From NCBI RefSeq assembly GCF_024331145.1, contig NZ_JANDJO010000008.1, positions 91,616 through 155,615 on the forward strand: DNA of 64,000 bases, given 5' to 3'. The stretch is from Shimia sp. CNT1-13L.2 (GTDB lineage Bacteria > Pseudomonadota > Alphaproteobacteria > Rhodobacterales > Rhodobacteraceae). Each line of letters begins with the position of its first letter. The first letter of the stretch is position 1. A program made the translations under genes and the position numbers. A model generated the notes under the pieces. It did not search any database. It saw nothing but the letters and a program-made list of their open reading frames with translations, and was not told the origin of the DNA. Shown here one piece after another: positions 44,717-53,978 of the stretch.

Positions 44717-45778
44717 TCATTCTGGAGGAACTATTTGGTATCCAGCCCTTTCAACTGCCGCCAGCGCTCGAATACCGGCCTGTGTTTCGCTTTCTCGCGC
44801 TTCTGCCCAGGCAATTTTGATCTCTTCCTGAGGCGCAGATGGATTGTCGCTCTTGTACCTCGCGATCCAGGTAGAGAAGCCGATAATCCTGGCGAGGTCA
44901 CGCTTCTCTTTGCGCTCCAAGTTTGCAAGTTCCTCCGGATCGAGCAACTTCAATCTAGCCAAGATTTTTTCCAGGGTTCGCTTTCTTGGGCCAGATGCAC
45001 TACTCAAGAGGGTTTCACGATATTCCGGCAGTTTTCTCCTTGCCCTGACGCGTTTCTGCCAAGTGCAGGTGTCGTAGTTCTCTTCCGAAATCGAATGATA
45101 AAGGTCATCCAGGCATCCCATGTTGCGCAGATGTTTGGGAACTTTGTGACCAACGAATGGAACGTTTAACTCTACCACGTTGGGCAAGTCCATCATTTCG
45201 ACATGCTTACGATCAAGGGTGAATTGCCGGTCGTAGACAAGAAACACCTTGCTTGCCTTCTTGCACCCATCCGACGCCAACCACAGGGGGCCGTCCCAAT
45301 CCTCTTCCTTGCCGTTCAGGAACCGCGGTTCCCAAGGGACAGCATCCTGCCTTAGAGTAGCTTGCGGATTGAGTGAAAAAACTGTTGTCGCATGGCACAG
45401 ATCTGCGAATGCAATGGCTGCATAGCCACCCATTGATCCGCCGTAGGTCATGGTTTTCTTGAAGTTGGAGAAAAGGCCGATGTCGCCAATGGACCGGAGA
45501 AATTCGATAAGCCCAGGTTCGCGGAACCAATTCGTTCGATCTGGCTTGATGAAAAGACCCGAATGATCTGTATGGCTTTCAAGAAATGACTTTCCCCAAC
45601 CTTCGCGTTCCCTTGTGGGCAAAGCTTCGGGTCTTCCGAGATGATCAAAACACACGGTAAGCTGGGTTTTCTCTTGAACAAACAAATCGACGGCATAGTG
45701 CTCGAGATGTGCTCGGTAGAGATTTGGCTCCACCTGAGAAAACCCCATTTTTTTCAATGATCGTTGAGATAAAGCCAT
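44717..45778 (-). CDS. Alpha/beta-hydrolase-like protein of the surface-glycan locus
   Basis: A 353-residue soluble protein. A nucleophile elbow is clear at TYGGSMGGYAAIAF (Ser115), and Asp183 (VYDRQF) and His211 (PFVGHKVPKHL) are well placed to complete a catalytic triad. The C-terminal ~120 residues are basic and helical. No signal peptide or membrane helix is seen. It might be an acyl- or acetyl-transferring or de-esterifying enzyme acting on a glycan precursor; this is inferred from neighbours (sulfotransferase 107 bases upstream). I do not recognise a named family. Confidence 0.7.
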   Translation of the reverse strand: MALSQRSLKKMGFSQVEPNLYRAHLEHYAVDLFVQEKTQLTVCFDHLGRPEALPTREREGWGKSFLESHTDHSGLFIKPDRTNWFREPGLIEFLRSIGDIGLFSNFKKTMTYGGSMGGYAAIAFADLCHATTVFSLNPQATLRQDAVPWEPRFLNGKEEDWDGPLWLASDGCKKASKVFLVYDRQFTLDRKHVEMMDLPNVVELNVPFVGHKVPKHLRNMGCLDDLYHSISEENYDTCTWQKRVRARRKLPEYRETLLSSASGPRKRTLEKILARLKLLDPEELANLERKEKRDLARIIGFSTWIARYKSDNPSAPQEEIKIAWAEARESETQAGIRALAAVERAGYQIVPPE

Positions 45779-45885
45779 CGTCTAGTCCTTTACAATCTGT
45801 AGCGGCTCCGATCTAGCAGCCATCCTTAGATGTGCTGCATGACATATCGTTTGAGAACTGTCAGTTATTCGCCGCACTTGGCGCT

Positions 45886-46938
45886 TCAAGCTTGTTCTGC
45901 TCTTAACCGCCTCACCTTTTCCCTTAGCTGAAACACCTCTCGAATGGCACGCAAGGTAAACGTCGACCAAATGAATATCGCCTTGCTTCTGTCGACATGC
46001 ATTAGGTCTTCGACGAGAGACAGCTGGCTTTCCGGTGGGAAGGTTGGTTGACCTTCCACGTAATTACCCTCGGAAAAGGAAATCCCATATCGCTCGTGGA
46101 GCACGTCGATATCGCTTTGGTTGGCGAACATCACTTGATCGTGGATGTGTTTGAACAACACCGGTTTCTGGTAGATCTCGGATTCATTTGCAATCATATT
46201 GGACTTGCGCCACAGCATTTCGGATTCACGGAACTCATAGACCAGTTCCGAACCCATGTAGTCTCGCCGAGCCAAATCCAACGCGAACAAGGCCTCAGCA
46301 GAGACGGACTCGTTCGATCGGATCGGAGTCCAGCTGGAGATGTCAACATGTTCCAATCCTGTCGCATGCAAAAAATCTGCGACAATATCCTTGTCTTTCA
46401 GTTTGCTGGAGTGGAATTCTCGAACGATGGCTTTGACTTCGAAAACGTCTTCGTAGTAGCGGATGGTCTTGGCAAAATTGGCCTGAAACGTTTGCGGTTC
46501 CAGAACACCGCCCGACCGTTTCAGCTTTTCCTGAAGAATGGAAAGGTAGAAATCGGAAGGGTTGCGAACATAGGCCACAAGCCGGATATCGTCGTCGATT
46601 TCACGGAGTTGGTCTCTCAACGCTTTCGCACTTGTGGTGTCATAGGTCATCATCATGAAGTTCGTGAGTTCTTCACACGACAACACGACATCGGCGCATC
46701 CCGAAGCTTTGATAAGCTTCTTCATGTCATCCATGTTTTTTTGTACCGATTTGGGTAGACCCTTCCCGGAAGGCAGACTCTTCAAACCGAAATTCTTCAA
46801 GTATCGTTGCTTGAAATCCTGATCGATGAGCGGATAGCAAACGCCGGCCTGTTTCAAGTCTTCTACACGATCCTGAAAAGCAATCTGCAGGCTCGTCGTT
46901 GCCGTTTTGGGAAAGCCAATATGTAGGAAAATTGCCAT
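45886..46938 (-). CDS. Sulfotransferase-family protein
   Basis: A 350-residue PAPS-dependent sulfotransferase-like protein. The 5'-phosphosulfate loop is at the N-terminus, FLHIGFPKTATTSLQIAF (residues 4-21), and the 3'-phosphate site is YVRNPSDFYLSILQ (Arg125, Ser133). The C-terminal end is charged and coiled-coil-like (REVFQLREKVRRLRAEQA). It would transfer sulfate to a sugar hydroxyl or other acceptor in the cytoplasm. It is followed by the alpha/beta-hydrolase-like gene on the same strand. Confidence 0.88.
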   Translation of the reverse strand: MAIFLHIGFPKTATTSLQIAFQDRVEDLKQAGVCYPLIDQDFKQRYLKNFGLKSLPSGKGLPKSVQKNMDDMKKLIKASGCADVVLSCEELTNFMMMTYDTTSAKALRDQLREIDDDIRLVAYVRNPSDFYLSILQEKLKRSGGVLEPQTFQANFAKTIRYYEDVFEVKAIVREFHSSKLKDKDIVADFLHATGLEHVDISSWTPIRSNESVSAEALFALDLARRDYMGSELVYEFRESEMLWRKSNMIANESEIYQKPVLFKHIHDQVMFANQSDIDVLHERYGISFSEGNYVEGQPTFPPESQLSLVEDLMHVDRSKAIFIWSTFTLRAIREVFQLREKVRRLRAEQA

Positions 46939-47215
46939 TTAGCGTGATCTTTTCTTCTTGCAGCTAGGTTTTTCTTTGTAGCAGCATGGTGATGCAATGC
47001 CGGTCGGGCGAAGTTTTGGAAAACTCATTGTCAATAACGTTGCGAAAACTGACGCCATACTAGCTGGGTTTAAACTAAGTCAGGGTTCTACCCTCTACCG
47101 GCTTGCCCGGCAACAGCCTTTGCTTCGGATGCTGTTTCGTTTGCACGTATCCTGTCCTAAGCATGATCCCCGAGTGAATACTCGCCGACGTCCGTTGATA
47201 GCCCGTCCAAGTAAC

Positions 47216-49153
47216 CTATCCGGCATCGACACGGCTTCCGTCATTGTAGTGGCTTCCGTCTGTCGTCAGGGGGGCCGATTTTTCCTGAGATGTGTACCAA
47301 GTCAGCGCATTGGCGAGAATGCCGATCCGGCCGAACTTAACATGCTCTTTGTCTGCCATTTCCAACATGTTATCCGTGTTCTTCTTCAGCAGGTTCTCCA
47401 CCTCGCCTTTGTCTAGGTAATCCCAGATTCTGTCACTTGAAGGGATTTTTTCAAATAGATCAGAAAGATGTTCGCGATAGGTAAACGCGTTCTGGAAACG
47501 GGCATTGAGCCCTTTCTCTGCCATCAGTTTACGCAAGGTGATTTCCTTGGGACTCAGCGGCTTTTCTCCAAGATCCAGCGGTTTTGGGTAAGTTATCGGA
47601 GGGCTGAGTGGTTTTGAAGACGAAGTGAATTTCTCGACGCCTTGATATTCTTCTCGAAGCTCTGGCGGCAAGAACTCATCTTGCCAGCGAAATCCGCCGA
47701 AAGGTTGCATGGCCAAATCATATCCCCCCAAACGGGCGATGAGATCCAGATGAAGTTTTCCGTTGCGAACTTCCTTGACGCTGAGGCCTGTAGTGCACTG
47801 AATTTGTTCAAAAAAGTTGAGAGGCGAGAGGTGATATCTCACATCATTGAGGAATCTGTATGCGATGCCGAAATGGTATGGCGTGTTGTTTTCGGTATAG
47901 AAAACCTGATCGACCTGAGGGCCAACAAGACCGCCTTCAATCAAGTCGTTTGCCCGCTTGGCGACGTTCGTTGTTAGGGCCTCAAGAGCTTTGTCGGTAA
48001 CGAAATAATTGGCAGCGATGCGCGCCCCAAACCAACCCTCTGCGTATCCTTCGCCACCGCTTTTTTGCAAGGCCCAGACCGATTTTGAAGGGGCCACCCC
48101 TCTGGCCAGTTCGCCAAAAGCTCCTGATATTCTGGTCAAGTTTGGGAGAACCAGAGGTCCGATATCAGGGAAATCAATCGTCCGCATTCCACAGAACTTA
48201 TATGCCCCGAGAGGAATCCTTTCAGGCAAAGACAGAGCTTCAACATCATTGGCGACCACCGCGTCGGTGGGGGTCAGTCCAAATTTTGTGATCAGGTGTT
48301 CGGGGATGACGCGATCAGGGTTAGGGCGCATTCCGAAATTGTAGGTTCCGAACTCGTCCAATCGCCCGGTGGACAGCATCGCAGCAAGCGAGACGCGTGA
48401 GTCGACTCCTGCAGTTACATCCACGCAAGTCTTATTTCCAAGGTCGAGAACGGTATTCACACGCGCTGTCATCTTCGCAGCAAGCGTATCGACTGCTTCA
48501 TCATACGGGATATCCGACGTATAGTGGTCTACAAGCGAGGCGTATTCGCGTTGAGTCAGTTTGCCGGATGGGGAAAGGTCATATCGGGTTCGTGGATTTG
48601 TCAGGCATACGTCTTCCAGCCCACTGGCTCTGTCGAAATTCCTTCCATACGCCAGCGCATAGAACATGGGTTCAACGGCGCGACGCAATGTGTGTCCGGC
48701 CAGTTTGGCAATCTCGTTCAGCATGTGAAGATTGTTAGAGATCACGAAGTTTTTGCCCGACTGAAAAAGATGCACCGGGTAAAACCCTGCTGGGTCGGTC
48801 CAGATGGAGAGGCCGCCATTTTGTTGCGGTGCCACAACGGCAAATACTCCGTTCGCACCAACAAGTTCGTCGGGATTTCCGTCATAGATACCGCCGTTTG
48901 ATAGCTGGTGTTCAATGGCGGCTTCGTCCCTCAAATGAGCGTGCCCTGCGAACAAAGCGGACCCTTCTCGCCGGGCCAGAGTTTTTGCAGGCGCGAACAC
49001 CGTCAGTCCACCGAAATGCTCGCGTTCGAACGCGCCAAACCAGCGAGAAAAGGAAACATCTGTAAGCCGTTTCAGCAAGGCGTCCTGTTTTTTCGAAGAG
49101 CCAGCATCGCCTCTCAAGGAAGGCTCATTGATATTCGTTACAACAAACTCCAT
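47216..49153 (-). CDS. Asparagine-synthase-like protein without glutaminase nucleophile
   Basis: A 645-residue protein built like class-B asparagine synthases. The N-terminal ~200 residues match the glutaminase fold region (GANGVFAVVAPQ, then DPAGFYPVHLF) but the protein begins MEFVVTN, so the N-terminal catalytic cysteine is missing. The synthase domain has a changed pyrophosphatase loop, DVTAGVDSRVSLAAML (residues 245-260). Such proteins occur in lasso-peptide and glycan clusters, where they adenylate a carboxylate for amide or ring formation. Here glycan or sulfated-product modification is likely. No small precursor-peptide gene was seen nearby. Confidence 0.75.
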   Translation of the reverse strand: MEFVVTNINEPSLRGDAGSSKKQDALLKRLTDVSFSRWFGAFEREHFGGLTVFAPAKTLARREGSALFAGHAHLRDEAAIEHQLSNGGIYDGNPDELVGANGVFAVVAPQQNGGLSIWTDPAGFYPVHLFQSGKNFVISNNLHMLNEIAKLAGHTLRRAVEPMFYALAYGRNFDRASGLEDVCLTNPRTRYDLSPSGKLTQREYASLVDHYTSDIPYDEAVDTLAAKMTARVNTVLDLGNKTCVDVTAGVDSRVSLAAMLSTGRLDEFGTYNFGMRPNPDRVIPEHLITKFGLTPTDAVVANDVEALSLPERIPLGAYKFCGMRTIDFPDIGPLVLPNLTRISGAFGELARGVAPSKSVWALQKSGGEGYAEGWFGARIAANYFVTDKALEALTTNVAKRANDLIEGGLVGPQVDQVFYTENNTPYHFGIAYRFLNDVRYHLSPLNFFEQIQCTTGLSVKEVRNGKLHLDLIARLGGYDLAMQPFGGFRWQDEFLPPELREEYQGVEKFTSSSKPLSPPITYPKPLDLGEKPLSPKEITLRKLMAEKGLNARFQNAFTYREHLSDLFEKIPSSDRIWDYLDKGEVENLLKKNTDNMLEMADKEHVKFGRIGILANALTWYTSQEKSAPLTTDGSHYNDGSRVDAG

Positions 49154-49654
49154 TATTCAAACCCTTTTCTTTTCAAAATCTTTTTCGCTTACGAGCGTGC
49201 AACTCATTCAATTTCTTGCTGAACACTAGAGGATTTTCTGGGGCAACAAAACATGTTTGCAGTCTTTTGACTTCATATTGCACGGGCTACGGTGATTGGT
49301 GCCCGCGTTTCAGACAAAAGGGTAGAATTATAAAGGTGAATCCCTACTTTAGCTCGGTACAACGACGATTTGTTTTTGGCCCGCCCATTGCAAATCGGGC
49401 AGGCCAAGTAGAGCGAGCTAAAGAAAATTTGGCCATCACGCCACCACCGTCAACTCAGGCCCGTTTTGCTGACTGACGCCACCAATGGTCAGTCGTGTTC
49501 TTGTATAACACGAAAAAATTAAGGGGGATTGAGGGACTCAGTCTAAGCTGGGGCATGCCCATACATCATTCGAAAACCGTCCGTTTTTGTCTGTGCAAAC
49601 CAAGGCAACCGCTTGAGTTACCGCTCCTGGAACTGCAGCAAGCAACACAGTCCC
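49154..49654. other. Gene-free AT-rich stretch before the nested IS cluster
   Basis: About 500 bases with no supported gene. It contains a GACTGAC-N10-GTCAGTC hairpin (49471-49494) and the promoter side of the asparagine-synthase-like gene. Confidence 0.45.
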
Positions 49655-49893
49655 TGAGCCTCCCCAACTTATTTGGTCCGCCCTTATGTTTAGGAAACGG
49701 AGGACCAAGAATGGCAAACAAGCGACTGAAGCCGGAGGAGATTGCCTCGAAGTCGCGGCAGGTTGAAGTGTGGATTAGGCAAGGTATGCCCCGTCTGGAC
49801 GCGATCAGATAGACAGATATTGTTGAACAGACCTGACCTGAGCCCCAAGTTTCCTCCATCTCACGGAGAGTCCTTGGGGTTCGTTTGGTGGCC

Positions 49894-50168
49894 TTACGCC
49901 GCCAGTTTGTCCATCATCGTTTTCTCTGCAAATTCCCTCGGTGTCAGATTTTCCAACGCCGAATGCGGTCTATGATTGTTGTAATCCTCTTGCCATGCTT
50001 CCAGCGTTTCCCGGGCCTCGGCCAGTGAGCTGAAGAGCGTTTCGTTCAGGCATTCGTCGCGCAGCTTACCGTTGAAGCTTTCGATGAATGCGTTCTGGGT
50101 AGGCTTTCCCGGCGCGATGTAGTGCCAGTCGACCCCGGTGTCCTGCACCCATCTCAGGATGGCCATGC
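49894..50168 (-). pseudogene. C-terminal fragment of IS3 OrfB (middle element)
   Basis: About 91 codons reading [20 protein letters not shown] (with the catalytic Glu) to the end. The first two DDE residues are lost at the junction with the inner IS at 50169. Confidence 0.88.
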
Positions 50169-50233
50169 TGACCTGCTCCCCTGAAAAGTCCTCGCTTCGA
50201 GGTTAGCCTGTTCTCCAACTGAGGAGACAGACG

Positions 50234-50500
50234 ATGAAGAGAAGCCGATTCAGCGAAGAGCAGATCATTGGCATCCTGAAGGAACACCAGGCCGGGCTCA
50301 GTGCGAAGGACCTGTGTCGCAAGCACGGGATCAGCGATGCGACGTTCTACAAGTGGCGGTCGAAGTATGGCGGCATGGAAGTGTCCGATGCCCGGCGGTT
50401 GAAGGCGCTGGAAGCTGAGAACGCCAAGTTAAAGAAATTGTTGGCCGAGCAGATGCTTGATGTTGCCACTCTGAAAGAGATGCTTGGAAAAAACTTCTGA
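50234..50500 (+). CDS. IS3-family transposase OrfA (innermost element)
   Basis: An 88-residue protein: HTH in [20 protein letters not shown] and [20 protein letters not shown], then the coiled [20 protein letters not shown] and the family end EMLGKNF. Confidence 0.94.
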   Translation: MKRSRFSEEQIIGILKEHQAGLSAKDLCRKHGISDATFYKWRSKYGGMEVSDARRLKALEAENAKLKKLLAEQMLDVATLKEMLGKNF

Positions 50501-50523
50501 GGCCCGGTTCGAGGCGGCGAGCT

Positions 50524-51345
50524 GTGGACTGGGCCATAACAGAGAAGAATTACTCGCAACGGCGGGCTTGTGCCCTGGCCGGGATCGATCCGCGTGTGTA
50601 TCGGCGGCAACCGAAGCGGTCGGAAGACAAAGAGTTGCGCCAGCGGCTGCGGGAGCTGTCGTCTGAACGGCGTCGGTTCGGCTATCGGCGACTGCACATC
50701 CTGCTGAAACGCGAGGGCTGGGAAGTGAACTGGAAGAAGCTCTATCGGATCTATCGCGAAGAGGGATTAACAGTGCGTAAACGGGGAGGACGCAAACGTG
50801 CTATCGGCACCAGAGCACCTATGACGATCCCGCAGGGGCCGAACCAGCGGTGGTCACTCGACTTCGTGTCAGATGCGCTCTCGGAGGGACGCCGGTTCCG
50901 CATCCTGAACGTCATCGACGACTTCAGTCGCGAATGCCTTGCCTCGGTTGTTGATACGTCGCTGCCGGGCGTTCGTGTCGCCAGGGAGCTGGATCGGATT
51001 GCCGAGATGCGGGGCTACCCCTGCATGGTGGTCAGCGACAACGGCACAGAGCTGACCAGCAACGCAATCCTGAAATGGCAGGAGGAGCGGCGGGTCGACT
51101 GGCATTACATCGCGCCGGGAAAACCGATGCAGAACGGCCTGGTGGAAAGTTTCAATGGTCGTCTGCGGGACGAGTGCCTCAACGAGCACCTGTTTGCCAA
51201 CCTGCGCCATGCCCGCCTTTTGATTGCGGCATGGCGCGACGACTACAACCATCACCGCCCCCACACGAGCCTCGACGGGCTCACTCCGTGGGAGTATCAC
51301 CAACGGTCAAGAGAGGACCAAACCCTGAACAGAGCTAACCAATAA
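50524..51345 (+). CDS. IS3-family transposase OrfB (innermost element)
   Basis: A 273-residue catalytic subunit. The HTH_21-like region ([20 protein letters not shown]) precedes the DDE core: [31 protein letters not shown] and [14 protein letters not shown]. The marked start is GTG 50524; in practice it is probably made by frameshifting from orfA, whose stop is 24 bases upstream. Confidence 0.92.
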   Translation: MDWAITEKNYSQRRACALAGIDPRVYRRQPKRSEDKELRQRLRELSSERRRFGYRRLHILLKREGWEVNWKKLYRIYREEGLTVRKRGGRKRAIGTRAPMTIPQGPNQRWSLDFVSDALSEGRRFRILNVIDDFSRECLASVVDTSLPGVRVARELDRIAEMRGYPCMVVSDNGTELTSNAILKWQEERRVDWHYIAPGKPMQNGLVESFNGRLRDECLNEHLFANLRHARLLIAAWRDDYNHHRPHTSLDGLTPWEYHQRSREDQTLNRANQ

Positions 51346-51371
51346 ACGCGGACTCCAAGGGGAGCAGGTCA

Positions 51372-51499
51372 TTCGATTTGTATTTGTAAAAGGTGCCTTG
51401 GCTGATCCCGTAGCGCCTGCACACATCAGCTGTCTTCTCGCCAGCTTCTTGTTCCTTGATCATCTGAATGATCTGTTCGTCAGTGAATCTCGTCTTCAT
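51372..51499 (-). pseudogene. N-terminal fragment of IS3 OrfA (middle element)
   Basis: ATG 51499 begins MKTRFTDEQIIQMIKEQEAG and continues to GTFYKYKSN, where the inner IS edge cuts it. Only the first ~43 codons (the HTH) survive. Confidence 0.85.
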
Positions 51500-51643
51500 T
51501 GGTCCGTCCTTTGATTGGCCGGTCTCTACACAAAAATGGAGGAGTTTTAGGGGCTCAGGTCAGGAGAATGAGCGGTTGAGACGTGCGTTTTCAGGCCTGA
51601 CACTTGACAAGCGAATCTTGACGGAGGCAGCAAAGGGAAACTT

Positions 51644-51910
51644 CTAAGCTCCGCTCGCCGTCGTGCCTGCATTGATAATTTGCGTAGCTAGTTCAAAGTA
51701 CCAGAACGCAAGGCTTGCCGCGTTCTGGACCAACACCACTCCACACAGAGGCATATCCCAAGGAGCCGTACAAATGAGGGTCAACTGTTTACCGATATGG
51801 TTAAATTGTTCAGGCCAAATGATCGATACGGCTATCGTCGGATTGCGGCACTGCTCCGAAATGCCGGCTGGCTGGTCACTGAGGGGCGCGTGGAGCGGCT
51901 ATGGCGATAA
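51644..51910 (+). pseudogene. N-terminal fragment of OrfB of the outer IS relic
   Basis: An 89-codon stretch reading SSARRRACIDNLRS, an in-frame TAG, then VPERKACRVLDQHHSTQRHI and RPNDRYGYRRIAALLRNAGW to a stop at 51908. It matches the start of an IS3 OrfB. The stop and the missing catalytic core show decay. Confidence 0.82.
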
Positions 51911-51935
51911 ATAACTCTTCCGGATGGCCCTTCCT

Positions 51936-53978
51936 CTAACTACTCGAGTCGCCGTTGAAGTTGGCAGGACACAGAGCCCTCAAAGCATTTTCCGCAAGCG
52001 GCCTGCTCGGCAACGACAGTACACGCCGCATCTGCTCTTCACCACCCGTCCCAAAGATTTTCGCGATATTTTCAGTCGTTCTCGCATGATAGGCCGAGTT
52101 GTCTGCGTTGGCGACCATGGCCGCCATGCGCTCGCGCGCTGCGGTGGAGAACAGCTTTAGTAGCTTGTAGTGACGGATCGGGAGAACAAGATCAGTGTCC
52201 CAGATCTCAGGGCCGGGATTGGGAGTGCCGTCATTGTAGTGGAGCGTATGGAAACCCTGATTGATATGGCGCCCTTTGCGGAACTGGATCAACGGAATTT
52301 TTCGCAGGCTGTCGAAGGTCTGATAGGCATGATAGCGTGTATCAAGACGCCAAGAAAGTTCCGCATAGGGGCCAAACGCCCATTTGACTGATCCGTAATT
52401 GGCGTAGTCCTGAGTAATCTCGTCTTCCACCCAGACATGGTGGCTGAAGATTTCCTCGAATTCCGTTTCGACCCGTTCCAGCTCCTCCTGGGACACATCC
52501 GGAGAGGGTACCAGATCGATTAGCAGCGCTGGCATGGTCTCTTGCCCACGTGCGCGCAAGAAACGGGTGAGGTCTGGAAAGGTATCAAACCCTTCCGGCA
52601 GGTCAAAAAACTCGTCCGCATCAAGCGAGAGCATCCACTGCCCCTCGTCGAGGTAGGCCTTGGCCATTCCCTCCATCCAAAGCCCCTTAGCCGTAAGAAA
52701 GCTGCCAACCTTCGGATAAAAAATGAACACGTCCTCATATGACAACGTCTCGGCCAACGGCGGGGAAGAGCCATCATCCACGATGAAGAAATACTTCACG
52801 CCCAGCGCCTTGTGATGCTCATAGAAGGGCCTAAGGAAATTGTGGTCATTCTTCATGCAGGCCACAATGCAAACATCATCTTCGCCGACTTCAAGGCTTC
52901 CTGCCTCGGGATTCCCGCTTGAATGAAACAGCGTCCCAAGAATCTTTTCCTTTGGCACCGTGTCGACAACTTCGTGGCGCCCCTGCACCGCGAGCCCAAG
53001 GTATTTGTCACGCAACTTTGGATCCGTGGCATTCTTAAGGAAACACGCCCCTTGGTTGAAGGTGGTCATCGCCACCATTGCATGGTCATCACCCACATAG
53101 GTGTCGCCTCTGGGGTTCAGTGGCAAGCAGCGCTCCACCGGATCAAGCTCAATGATTTCGTTGCCGACTCCTGCCGACTCAAAAAACTCGCGTGAGCGTT
53201 TGGAAGAAAATCCGTGGTTGTCGGCTTTGATCCTTGCAAAAGGAATGTTGGGATAATTGACCATTGCCGTTAGCAGTACGTCCATCTCGTCGTACTGTCG
53301 AGGCATCATTTTTTCATCATAACCAACCTCGCGGTACAGCCATGCCGGAAGAGAAATCCGTCCACTAGAGCCATCACCCCAATTTCCTGTAAAATGATGG
53401 AAAACGAACCCGTCGGGACACGCGCGGGCCAAGTCAATAAGTTGACGGGTTTCAGCTTCAGTCACGAAATTGTCGCCATCGAGAGACGAGTAAATCTCTC
53501 CGATAGCATAGTGCTTGTGGCGATTTTTGGCTTTACCGAAGTGCCAGCCGTCAAGTGGTGGTTCAATAACCATTCGCAGATACCCCGACGTCAAATCGGC
53601 ATCGAAGTTTTCTCGCACCCAATTATGAGTCTCGTGATCTTCGTCCATGAAGACCACTACGAACTCCAAGGAATCAGCCACAGCCCTATTGGCTTCAAGG
53701 TTAGCTGCAAGAGTCCCCATGATATCAGCACCACGGTTCATGATTGGCGTGCAGTACGAAACAACGGGTTTTCGGGATAAAGCGTTTGCCAAACCTGGCA
53801 GCGCTATAGGGTTTGCGACTTCTGCGGAGATTCCGCGCCCGAGAAAATGCCCAAAGTGGGCATAGTGCTGTCGTGGAGAAAGGCCAGTGAGCTTCGTATC
53901 CGCATACGTTTCCAGATACCATTGAGCGTCAAAGGGGGCGACGTGCTCTATGACGTCAAGCAATCTAAATTCTATCAC
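51936..53978 (-). CDS. Two-module glycosyltransferase (GT2-like + GT2/GT92-like)
   Basis: A 680-residue protein with two different transferase modules. Module A (about 1-310) begins with a short FDAQWYLETYADTKLTGLSP repeat-like segment and has VSYCTPIMNRGADIMGTLAA and SSLDGDNFVT (Asp167, Asp169). Module B (about 360-600) reads VCIVACMKNDHNFLRPFYEH, IVDDGSS and SLDADEFFDLPEGF (Asp453, Asp455), the DxD of the GT2_4/GT92 type. Module A is shared with the gene at 60014, module B with the C-terminus of the 1210-residue protein. It is last in a four-gene operon with ATGA overlaps. Sugar and acceptor are unknown. Confidence 0.82.
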   Translation of the reverse strand: MIEFRLLDVIEHVAPFDAQWYLETYADTKLTGLSPRQHYAHFGHFLGRGISAEVANPIALPGLANALSRKPVVSYCTPIMNRGADIMGTLAANLEANRAVADSLEFVVVFMDEDHETHNWVRENFDADLTSGYLRMVIEPPLDGWHFGKAKNRHKHYAIGEIYSSLDGDNFVTEAETRQLIDLARACPDGFVFHHFTGNWGDGSSGRISLPAWLYREVGYDEKMMPRQYDEMDVLLTAMVNYPNIPFARIKADNHGFSSKRSREFFESAGVGNEIIELDPVERCLPLNPRGDTYVGDDHAMVAMTTFNQGACFLKNATDPKLRDKYLGLAVQGRHEVVDTVPKEKILGTLFHSSGNPEAGSLEVGEDDVCIVACMKNDHNFLRPFYEHHKALGVKYFFIVDDGSSPPLAETLSYEDVFIFYPKVGSFLTAKGLWMEGMAKAYLDEGQWMLSLDADEFFDLPEGFDTFPDLTRFLRARGQETMPALLIDLVPSPDVSQEELERVETEFEEIFSHHVWVEDEITQDYANYGSVKWAFGPYAELSWRLDTRYHAYQTFDSLRKIPLIQFRKGRHINQGFHTLHYNDGTPNPGPEIWDTDLVLPIRHYKLLKLFSTAARERMAAMVANADNSAYHARTTENIAKIFGTGGEEQMRRVLSLPSRPLAENALRALCPANFNGDSSS

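Larger units (their letters stand above)
50169..51371 (+). mobile_element. IS3-family element (innermost), apparently intact
   Basis: A 1203-base element with ends TGACCTGCTCCCC (50169) and GGGGAGCAGGTCA (to 51371). orfA and orfB are both complete. The 3-4 base flanks do not match, which, with the missing DNA of the host element, suggests a deletion accompanied or followed the insertion. Confidence 0.92.
49834..51564 (-). mobile_element. IS3-type element (middle of the nest), itself interrupted
   Basis: Ends are TGACCTGAGCCCC at 49834 and the complement GGGGCTCAGGTCA ending at 51564. It keeps the start of orfA on the right and the end of orfB on the left, both on the minus strand. The central part of about 700 bases expected between them is missing and a different IS occupies the place. 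Confidence 0.85.
49711..51647 (+). pseudogene. OrfA of the outer IS relic, interrupted by another IS
   Basis: The N-terminal piece reads RLKPEEIASKSRQVEVWIRQ and stops at 49812; the C-terminal piece, from 51566, reads ENERLRRAFSGLTLDKRILT and ends KGNF-stop at 51647. Together they match the two ends of one IS3 OrfA. The middle, including part of the HTH, is replaced by the inserted elements. Confidence 0.8.
49655..51910 (+). mobile_element. IS3-type relic (outermost of three nested elements)
   Basis: The outer element begins near TGAGCCTCCCCAAC (49655). Its orfA is split: the first 33 codons lie at 49711-49812, the last 27 at 51566-51647. Its orfB N-terminal third follows to 51910 and the rest is gone. 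Another IS3 element sits in the orfA gap. It is dead. Confidence 0.85.

Noticed and set aside
46048..46758. 236-codon plus-strand frame
   Set aside because: Antisense to the sulfotransferase with intact PAPS motifs.
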